Shown: in pieces, positions 31,451 to 37,038 of the stretch
Layout: each line of letters opens with the position of its first letter
Numbering within the stretch: the first letter of the stretch is position 1
From: Microbispora triticiradicis
GTDB lineage: Bacteria > Actinomycetota > Actinomycetes > Streptosporangiales > Streptosporangiaceae
Reading direction: 5' to 3'
DNA: 37,038 bases
NCBI GenBank assembly: GCA_003260025.2
Contig: QFZU02000184.1
Coordinates: forward strand, 1-37,038
The notes under the pieces: model-generated
The model's database searches: none
Told to the model about the DNA's origin: nothing
What the model saw: the letters and a program-made list of their open reading frames with translations, nothing else
Position numbers and translations under genes: made by a program

Positions 31451-33196
31451 TCACCGCCGTACGGCGGATTCGTGAGCGGCCGCGCCGGGCGCCGACGACA
31501 CGGTCACCGGAGCCGCCCTCGGCGAGGGGTCGGCCGGGCAGCTCGCGCCGGTTCCCCGCGCGCCCCTGCGCTGCGGCGGCGCCGTCGCGTCCCGCAGGTA
31601 GGCGGCGAGGTACCGGTCGACACACGCGTTCCCGGCGAGGGACACGCCGTGGTTGCCGCCGCCCGAGGTGACCAGCCGCGCGGTCGGGAACCGGCGGCGC
31701 ATCCGCAGCGCCCCTTCGTACGGCGTGGCGGCGTCCCGCTGGGCCTGGATCAGCAGGATCGGCGGCAGCTGCGCGGTGCCCACCTTGACCGGCGTGCCGC
31801 CCTTCTCCGGCCAGAAGGCGCACGGCGCGTTGTAGACGGCGTTGGGCCAGGCCATGAACGGCGCCTCCGCGTGCAGCCGCCGCGTGTCGTCGTGCCAGCG
31901 GGCCCAGGACCGCGGCCAGGGCGTGTCGCGGCACTCCACCCCGAGGTAGACGGCGTAGGCGTTCTCCTTCTCCGCGTCGATCTCGGCCTCGCTGTGGAAG
32001 AGCCGCACCAGGATCGAGGGGTCGCCCCGGTGGACGTAGGCCGAGAAGGCGGCGGCGAGGTACGGCCAGAGCCGGTCGGTGTAGGCGCCGTTGGAGAACA
32101 CGTCGTCGAGCTCGCTCGGGCCGACGACGCCGCCCGCCGGGCGGTCCCGCAGGCGGGCGCGCAGGGCGTACCAGGCGTAGGAGACCGCGGCCTGGCTCGC
32201 GCCCAGCCGGTAGACGTCGTCGTGCCCGGCCAGCCAGGCGAGGAAGTCGCGGTGGCGCCGGTCGAAGCTGCGGTCCTGGGCGATGTTGGCGTCGTACCAG
32301 TCGACATCGGGGTCGACGACGCTGTCGAGCACGAGCCGTCGCACCCGCCGGGGGAACAGGGTGGCGTATACGGCGCCCAGATAGGTGCCGTACGAGTAGC
32401 CCAGGTAACTGATCCTGTCCTCGCCGAGGGCCGCCCGGATCGCGTCCATGTCCCGCGCGTTGTTCTCGGTGGTCAGGTAGGGCAGGAACCAGGCCCAGCG
32501 GTTGCCGCAGCCTTCGGCGTACTGCCGGGCCCGGCCCGCCAGCACCTGCTCGTCGGCGTCGTCGCGCGGCACGTTGTCGGGGCGGGGCGCGGCGAAGAAG
32601 CGCGCCGGGTCGACGCACGACAGCGCGGGCTTGCTGGGGGCCACCCCGCGCGGGGCGAAGCCGACGACGTCGAACCGCGCGGCGACGTCCGCGGGCAGCC
32701 GGGCCGCCACGTACCCGGCCAGGCTCAGGCCCTCGCCGCCCGGCCCGCCCGGGTTGACCAGCAGCACGCCGAGGTGGTTGCCGTCGCGGGAGACCGTGCC
32801 CCGGATGCGGTTGAGCGCCAGCGAGATCCGCTGGCCGTACGGCTCGGAGTAGTCGAGCGGGACGTCGAGCGTGGCGCACTCCTGCACGGGCTCCCGCCGC
32901 GCGCCCCCTCGTGACATATCGCGAGACGTCCGGGGGGCGGCGGAGTCCAGCAGGCCGCCGGAGGACGTCTCGCCGAGGGCGTCCTGGGAGGGGCAGGGCC
33001 GCCACTCCAGGGGGCGCTGCGGCGGCCCCCAGCGGCCGGCCCAGTGGTCGGGCCGGTGCTCGCCCCTCTGCTCGGCTCCGTGCTCGCCCCACGGCCGCTC
33101 CCGCGGCGTCGCGCCGTGGGCCGCCGCCCCTCCCGGTACGGCGAGCCCGGCGACCAGAGCCGCCACTCCCGCGACCACACCAACGACCCGCTTCAC
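31451..33196 (-). CDS. Secreted tripeptidyl-aminopeptidase-like alpha/beta hydrolase
   Basis: A 581-residue secreted serine hydrolase of the Streptomyces tripeptidyl aminopeptidase (SlpD/SlpE/Tap) type. Signal peptide 1-27 ending GGAAAHG. Oxyanion stretch VNPGGPGGEG (148-157), nucleophile Ser268 in YLGYSYGTYLGA, Asp in QAQRDAATP and His in GGGNHGVSLAG near the C-terminus, with a cysteine-rich TAP-like C-terminal part. It would clip N-terminal tripeptides from proteins outside the cell. GTG 33196 follows AGAGGAG at 7 bases and gives a clean signal peptide. It has its own candidate promoter after ispG. The charged, low-complexity stretch after the signal peptide (about 28-65) is unusual. Confidence 0.87.
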   Translation of the reverse strand: MKRVVGVVAGVAALVAGLAVPGGAAAHGATPRERPWGEHGAEQRGEHRPDHWAGRWGPPQRPLEWRPCPSQDALGETSSGGLLDSAAPRTSRDMSRGGARREPVQECATLDVPLDYSEPYGQRISLALNRIRGTVSRDGNHLGVLLVNPGGPGGEGLSLAGYVAARLPADVAARFDVVGFAPRGVAPSKPALSCVDPARFFAAPRPDNVPRDDADEQVLAGRARQYAEGCGNRWAWFLPYLTTENNARDMDAIRAALGEDRISYLGYSYGTYLGAVYATLFPRRVRRLVLDSVVDPDVDWYDANIAQDRSFDRRHRDFLAWLAGHDDVYRLGASQAAVSYAWYALRARLRDRPAGGVVGPSELDDVFSNGAYTDRLWPYLAAAFSAYVHRGDPSILVRLFHSEAEIDAEKENAYAVYLGVECRDTPWPRSWARWHDDTRRLHAEAPFMAWPNAVYNAPCAFWPEKGGTPVKVGTAQLPPILLIQAQRDAATPYEGALRMRRRFPTARLVTSGGGNHGVSLAGNACVDRYLAAYLRDATAPPQRRGARGTGASCPADPSPRAAPVTVSSAPGAAAHESAVRR

Positions 33197-33284
33197 CGGC
33201 AACGCTCCTCTGCTCCTGTACGGCAGAGGCAAGCCTCGCGGTGTGATCGCGGCGCTACGCCCGGTACTACCCGGTCATTGCCAT

Positions 33285-33312
33285 TGTGTAGTCAGAGTAT
33301 TGCTTGTTGTAA
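33285..33312 (-). promoter_or_regulatory. Candidate promoter of the tripeptidyl-aminopeptidase-like gene
   Basis: On the minus strand TTACAA (33307-33312) and TACACA (33285-33290) are 16 bp apart in a short AT-rich patch between ispG and this gene. The match is moderate only. Confidence 0.3.
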
Positions 33313-33327
33313 CGGCTCGCCTCTTGG

Positions 33328-34491
33328 TCAGCGGACGACGACCTCGGGGCCGCCGGCCTCGTCGTCGAGGTCCACCTCGACGCCCATCTCCTCGGCCAGG
33401 CGCAGGGCCTCCTCGATCAGGGTCTCGACGATCTGCGACTCGGGCACGGTCTTGATGACCTCGCCCCTGACGAAGATCTGGCCCTTGCCGTTGCCCGAGG
33501 CGACGCCGAGGTCGGCCTCGCGGGCCTCGCCGGGTCCGTTGACCACGCAGCCCATCACGGCCACGCGCAGCGGCACCTTGAGCCCGGTCAGCCCGGCCTG
33601 GACCTGTTCGGCGAGGGTGTAGACGTCGACCTGGGCGCGTCCGCAGGACGGACAGGAGACGATCTCCAGGCCGCGCTCGCGCAGGCCCAGCGACTCCAGG
33701 ATCTGGGCGCCGACCTTGACCTCCTCCACCGGAGGCGCCGACAGCGACACCCGGATGGTGTCGCCGATGCCCTCGGCCAGCAGCGCGCCGAACGCCACCG
33801 CCGACTTGATCGTGCCCTGGAAGGCCGGCCCCGCCTCGGTCACGCCCAGGTGCAGCGGGTAGTCGCACTGCTCGGCCAGCAGCCGGTAGGCCTGGATCAT
33901 CACGACGGGGTCGTTGTGCTTGACGGAGATCTTGATGTCGCGGAAGCCGTGCTCCTCGAACAGCGAGCACTCCCACAGCGCCGACTCCACCAGCGCCTCG
34001 GGGGTGGCCTTGCCGTATTTGGCCAGCAGGCGCGGGTCGAGGGACCCGGCGTTGACGCCGATCCGGATCGGCACGCCGGCGTCGGAGGCGGCGCGGGCGA
34101 TCTCGCCGACCTTGTCGTCGAACTTCTTGATGTTGCCCGGGTTGACCCGCACCGCCGCGCAGCCGGCCTCGATGGCGGCGAAGACGTACTTCGGCTGGAA
34201 GTGGATGTCGGCGATGACCGGGATCTGCGACTTCCTGGCGATCGCCGGCAGCGCGTCGGCGTCGTCCTGGGACGGCACCGCGACGCGGACGATCTGGCAG
34301 CCGGTCGCGGTGAGCTCGGCGATCTGCTGGAGTGTGGCGTTGACGTCGGCGGTCAGCGTGGTGGTCATCGACTGCACCGAGACCGGCGCGTCCCCGCCGA
34401 CGGGGACCGGCCCGACCATGATCTGACGCGACACCCGCCGCTTCGCGATCGGCCGGGTCCGTACGGCGGGAATCCCGAGATCAACAGACAT
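33328..34491 (-). CDS. ispG: 4-hydroxy-3-methylbut-2-enyl diphosphate synthase
   Basis: A 387-residue IspG, the [4Fe-4S] enzyme that turns MEcPP into HMBPP in the MEP isoprenoid pathway. TIM barrel with [20 protein letters not shown] near residue 26 and [11 protein letters not shown] near 93. The C-terminal cluster domain has Cys280 and Cys283 (SCPSCGR), Cys315 and Glu322 ([10 protein letters not shown]), all in place. It lies near dxr, which makes the pathway's second intermediate, but an LPMO gene on the other strand separates them. Start ATG 34491 has only AAGGTG upstream as Shine-Dalgarno. Confidence 0.97.
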   Translation of the reverse strand: MSVDLGIPAVRTRPIAKRRVSRQIMVGPVPVGGDAPVSVQSMTTTLTADVNATLQQIAELTATGCQIVRVAVPSQDDADALPAIARKSQIPVIADIHFQPKYVFAAIEAGCAAVRVNPGNIKKFDDKVGEIARAASDAGVPIRIGVNAGSLDPRLLAKYGKATPEALVESALWECSLFEEHGFRDIKISVKHNDPVVMIQAYRLLAEQCDYPLHLGVTEAGPAFQGTIKSAVAFGALLAEGIGDTIRVSLSAPPVEEVKVGAQILESLGLRERGLEIVSCPSCGRAQVDVYTLAEQVQAGLTGLKVPLRVAVMGCVVNGPGEAREADLGVASGNGKGQIFVRGEVIKTVPESQIVETLIEEALRLAEEMGVEVDLDDEAGGPEVVVR

Positions 34492-34832
34492 TTCTGCACC
34501 TTGTTTGATAGGCGATGCCCGATGGGGGGCCCTCCCAGTCTAAGGAGTGCCGCGAGGGCGGGTGGCCCGAAACCTTTTCACGAGGAATGAAGGTTTCATG
34601 ACCGATGGTCGATGAAAACGGTCCCACCTGCACGGACGATCGACCCTGCGGCGACCGGGGTGGGCGGTGGCACAAGGCCGACCTACAGTCCGAACAGCGC
34701 GAGTGCTCTCGCACCACCACCAATCAGGTCGGTTAGTCAGAGGCTGTCCCCCGGGGCCGACGTGCTCGCGCCGTCGGCGGTGCCGTGCTGCACCACGAGT
34801 GCGGCAGCCATGACCACGCGAAAGGGTAGCCC
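34492..34832. other. 341-bp divergent region between ispG and the LPMO gene
   Basis: This gap carries promoters of both genes and stands where an M50 protease gene is expected in related genomes. I find no remnant of it. It holds two adjacent inverted repeats (34569-34617), a short GCGAG/CTCGC repeat (34699-34712), and a TAGACT -10-like box on the minus strand (34537-34542) that would give ispG a leader of about 40 bases. Confidence 0.5.
34569..34617. promoter_or_regulatory. Two overlapping inverted repeats upstream of the LPMO
   Basis: GAAACCTT (34569-34576) pairs with AAGGTTTC (34590-34597), a perfect 8-bp repeat 13 bp apart. Overlapping it, TTTCATGACC and GGTCGATGAAA (34594-34617) pair with one bulge around GAT. 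The two could be alternative hairpins or two operator sites. Confidence 0.5.
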
Positions 34833-35981
34833 GTGGGAAGACCACGAAGAACACCATCGAAGGTGACGATCGGCGTGATCGTCGCCGCGCTGTCCGCCCT
34901 CGTCTCCGCCGTCGTCCTCAGCTCGCCCGCGAACGCGCACGGCGCCCCGATGACCCCCGGCAGCCGCACCTACCTGTGCTGGAAGGACGGCACCACCTCG
35001 AGCGGTGCCATCCAGCCGAAGAACCCGGCCTGCGCGGCGGCTGTCGCCAAGGGCGGGACCAACGCGCTGTACAACTGGTTCGCCGTGCTGCGCTCGGACG
35101 GCGCGGGCCGGATGTCCGGCTTCATCCCGGACGGGCAGCTGTGCAGCGGCGGCGCGATCGTCTACGACTTCAGCGGTTTCGACCTCGCCCGCAACGACTG
35201 GCCGGTCACCCACCTGACGTCCGGTGCGACCATCCAGTTCAAGTACAACAAGTGGGCGGCGCACCCCGGCACGTTCCGGTCGTACATCACCAAGGACTCC
35301 TGGAGCCCGACCCGCGCGCTGGCGTGGAGCGACCTGGAGTCGACGCCCTTCGACAGCGTCACCAACCCGCCGAGCGTCGGCTCGGTGGGCACCGAGGACG
35401 GCCACTACTACTGGGACGCCCGCCTGCCCTCGGGTAAGAGCGGCCGCCACATCATCTACACCGTGTGGCAGCGCTCGGACAGCAACGAGACGTTCTACAG
35501 CTGCTCCGACGTCGTCTTCGACGGCGGCAACGGCGAGGTGACGGGCGTCGGCCAGACCGGCACCAGCACCCCCACCCCGCCCGTCTCCCCGTCGGCCTCG
35601 CCCAGCATCACGCCGAAGAGCTCGCCGAGCCCGCCGGTGAGCCCGTCCGCGTCCCCGTCCACGTCCCCGTCGAGCGGCGGCCCCGGCGGCTGCTCGGCGA
35701 CGTACAAGGTCGTCAGCTCGTGGGGCGGCGGCTTCCAGGGTGAGGTGACGGTGAAGGCCGGCTCCTCGTCCATCGGCGGCTGGACCGTCAAATGGACGCA
35801 GCCGAGCGGTGGCACGATCACCCAGGTCTGGAACGGCACACTGAGCCAGTCCGGCGGCAACGTCAGCGTGCAGAACGTGAACTACAACGGCAGCCTCGGC
35901 GCCGGCGCCTCGACCACCTTCGGCTTCCTGGCCAACGGATCGAGCAGCGGCACCCCGTCGCTGACCTGCTCGGCGGCCTGA
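34833..35981 (+). CDS. Secreted AA10 lytic polysaccharide monooxygenase with CBM2
   Basis: A 382-residue secreted copper enzyme that oxidatively cleaves cellulose or chitin. Signal peptide 1-35 ends PANA, so mature residue 1 is His36 (HGAPMTPGSRTYLC); with His144 (KWAAHPGTFRSY) it forms the histidine brace, and Phe229 (CSDVVF) fits the axial position. AA10 domain about 36-230, Pro/Ser/Thr linker about 243-285, then a family 2 cellulose-binding module (Cys287 to Cys380) similar to that of the window's other CBM2 protein. The CBM2 type favours cellulose. GTG 34833 follows AAGGG at 7 bases. It sits on the opposite strand between ispG and dxr, an odd location. Confidence 0.95.
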   Translation: MGRPRRTPSKVTIGVIVAALSALVSAVVLSSPANAHGAPMTPGSRTYLCWKDGTTSSGAIQPKNPACAAAVAKGGTNALYNWFAVLRSDGAGRMSGFIPDGQLCSGGAIVYDFSGFDLARNDWPVTHLTSGATIQFKYNKWAAHPGTFRSYITKDSWSPTRALAWSDLESTPFDSVTNPPSVGSVGTEDGHYYWDARLPSGKSGRHIIYTVWQRSDSNETFYSCSDVVFDGGNGEVTGVGQTGTSTPTPPVSPSASPSITPKSSPSPPVSPSASPSTSPSSGGPGGCSATYKVVSSWGGGFQGEVTVKAGSSSIGGWTVKWTQPSGGTITQVWNGTLSQSGGNVSVQNVNYNGSLGAGASTTFGFLANGSSSGTPSLTCSAA

Positions 35982-35994
35982 CCCGCCCGACCGC

Positions 35995-36023
35995 GGCGCG
36001 GCCCGCCTGACCCGGGTCGCGCC
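35995..36023. terminator. Bidirectional terminator between the LPMO gene and dxr
   Basis: GGCGCGGCCCG and CGGGTCGCGCC pair over 11 bases with one G-T wobble around a 7-base loop, in the 60-bp gap between two convergent genes. Confidence 0.7.
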
Positions 36024-36041
36024 ACGGTCCCAGGGACGGTC

Positions 36042-37038
36042 TCAGCGCGTGAGCTCGGCCGCCCGCGCCCTGGCCCAGGCGTCGGCGTCGAGGACCTCCT
36101 CGACGGACGACGCGGGGCCGGGGTCGTGGGCGGCCACCACGCGTTCCACGGTGTCCACGATGCCGGGGAACGGCAGGGCGCCCTTCAGGAACGCCTCCAC
36201 GCACACCTCGTTCGCGGCGTTGTAGACCGCCGGGGCCGTGCCGCCCAGGGTGCCGACGTGCCGGGCCAGCGCGACGGCGGGGAACGCCTCGTCGTCGAGC
36301 GGCTCGAAGGTCCAGGTGCAGGCGGTGGACCAGTCGACCGGCCGGGCCGCTCCGGGCACCCGCTCGGGATAGGCCAGCGCGAGCGAGATCGGCAGCCGCA
36401 TGTCGGGCGGGCTCGCCTGCGCGACCGTCGAGCCGTCCACGAACTCCACCATCGAGTGGATGATCGACTGCGGGTGGACCACCACCTCGATCCGGTCGAA
36501 CCCGATGTCGAACAGCAGGTGGGCCTCGATCACCTCCAGGCCCTTGTTGACCAGGGTCGCCGAGTTCACGGTGATGACCGGGCCCATGGACCATGTCGGG
36601 TGGTTGAGCGCCATCTCGGGCGTCACGTCCGTCAGTTCGGCCCGCTTCCTGCCCCGGAACGGGCCGCCGCTCGCCGTCACGACCAGCCGCCGTACGGCCG
36701 CCGGAGCGGCTCCGCCGGGACCGGCCGCCCACAGGCACTGGGCGAGCGCGGAGTGCTCGGAGTCGACCGGGATGAGCCGCCCCGGCCCGGCCAGCCGCTT
36801 GACCAGCGGGCCGCCCACGATCAGCGACTCCTTGTTGGCCAGCGCGAGCACCCGGCCCGCCTCCAGCGCCGCGAGGGTGGAGGTGAGCCCCAGCGCCCCG
36901 GTGATGCCGTTCAGCACGACGTCGCAGGGCGACGCGGCGACCTCCGCCACCCCCTCCGGGCCCGCCAGCACGCGGGGCCGCGCCCCGGCGGCGGCGAGCG
37001 CCTCCCGCAACGCGGGCACGGCCGCCGGGTCGGCGACG
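36042..37038 (-). CDS. dxr: 1-deoxy-D-xylulose-5-phosphate reductoisomerase, 5' end cut by window
   Basis: Catalyses the NADPH-dependent conversion of DXP to MEP, second step of the MEP pathway. The visible part is about 331 residues, to the end of the window. The metal/substrate motifs are [40 protein letters not shown] and [17 protein letters not shown], followed by the C-terminal helical domain. The missing N-terminus would be the NADPH-binding GTGSIG-type segment. Full length is normally about 390-410 residues. It faces the LPMO gene across a strong terminator, so it is not cotranscribed with ispG here. Confidence 0.96.
   Translation of the reverse strand, partial: VADPAAVPALREALAAAGARPRVLAGPEGVAEVAASPCDVVLNGITGALGLTSTLAALEAGRVLALANKESLIVGGPLVKRLAGPGRLIPVDSEHSALAQCLWAAGPGGAAPAAVRRLVVTASGGPFRGRKRAELTDVTPEMALNHPTWSMGPVITVNSATLVNKGLEVIEAHLLFDIGFDRIEVVVHPQSIIHSMVEFVDGSTVAQASPPDMRLPISLALAYPERVPGAARPVDWSTACTWTFEPLDDEAFPAVALARHVGTLGGTAPAVYNAANEVCVEAFLKGALPFPGIVDTVERVVAAHDPGPASSVEEVLDADAWARARAAELTR

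Overview
The window is very GC-rich DNA with the codon bias of a high-GC actinomycete. Gene content points to a soil member of the Streptosporangiaceae or a close relative: KstR2-type TetR, MarR, LAL-type LuxR and XRE/MmyB-type regulators, a PASTA-less Ser/Thr kinase, CBM2-bearing secreted proteins with Pro/Ser linkers, an AA10 LPMO, an actinobacterial glucosamine-kinase family protein, and the dxr/ispG/GNAT neighbourhood. The taxon is an inference. I see 27 protein genes, two of them cut by the window edges. I see no RNA genes, CRISPR arrays, insertion sequences or prophage.

Left part (1-8.1 kb): a GH3 beta-N-acetylhexosaminidase (3' end cut off) preceded by a sharp palindrome; a PhoD-like phosphatase that lacks the usual export signal; a divergent KstR2-like TetR gene translationally coupled to an AlkD-like DNA glycosylase gene; then a minus-strand operon of GT1 glycosyltransferase, PuuB-like FAD amine oxidase and aminobutyraldehyde-type aldehyde dehydrogenase. 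A second TetR gene diverges from this operon, and the shared control region holds two matching operators.

Middle (8.2-16.8 kb): a tightly overlapped four-gene Pot-type ABC importer (binding lipoprotein, two permeases, ATPase) diverges from a glucosamine-kinase/SIS-isomerase pair. A MarR repressor and a divergent metal-dependent amidohydrolase follow. Together these look like a nitrogen-rich nutrient (polyamine and/or amino sugar) uptake and catabolism region.

16.8-25.9 kb: a membrane Ser/Thr kinase with a Pro-rich extracellular tail ending in hexapeptide repeats, a secreted CBM2-linked alpha/beta hydrolase behind a LacI-type operator-like site, an MmpL-type RND exporter, and a large LuxR-family (LAL) ATPase regulator.

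Right part (25.9-37 kb): a divergent SDR/XRE-regulator pair; an alkyl-sulfatase-like metallo-beta-lactamase-fold protein whose metal-binding histidines are replaced; a HipA-like kinase/DUF3037 pair; then the isoprenoid neighbourhood: GNAT protein, secreted tripeptidyl-aminopeptidase-like hydrolase, ispG, a CBM2-tailed AA10 LPMO on the opposite strand, and dxr (5' end cut off). The M50 site-2 protease gene that commonly lies between dxr and ispG in actinobacteria is absent here, and the LPMO occupies its place.

The strongest leads are the metal-site-less MBL protein, the broken dxr-ispG neighbourhood, the exact KstR2-type operator on a leaderless TetR promoter, the GT1 with an apparent loss of its catalytic His inside an amine-oxidation operon, and the HipA-like/DUF3037 pair.
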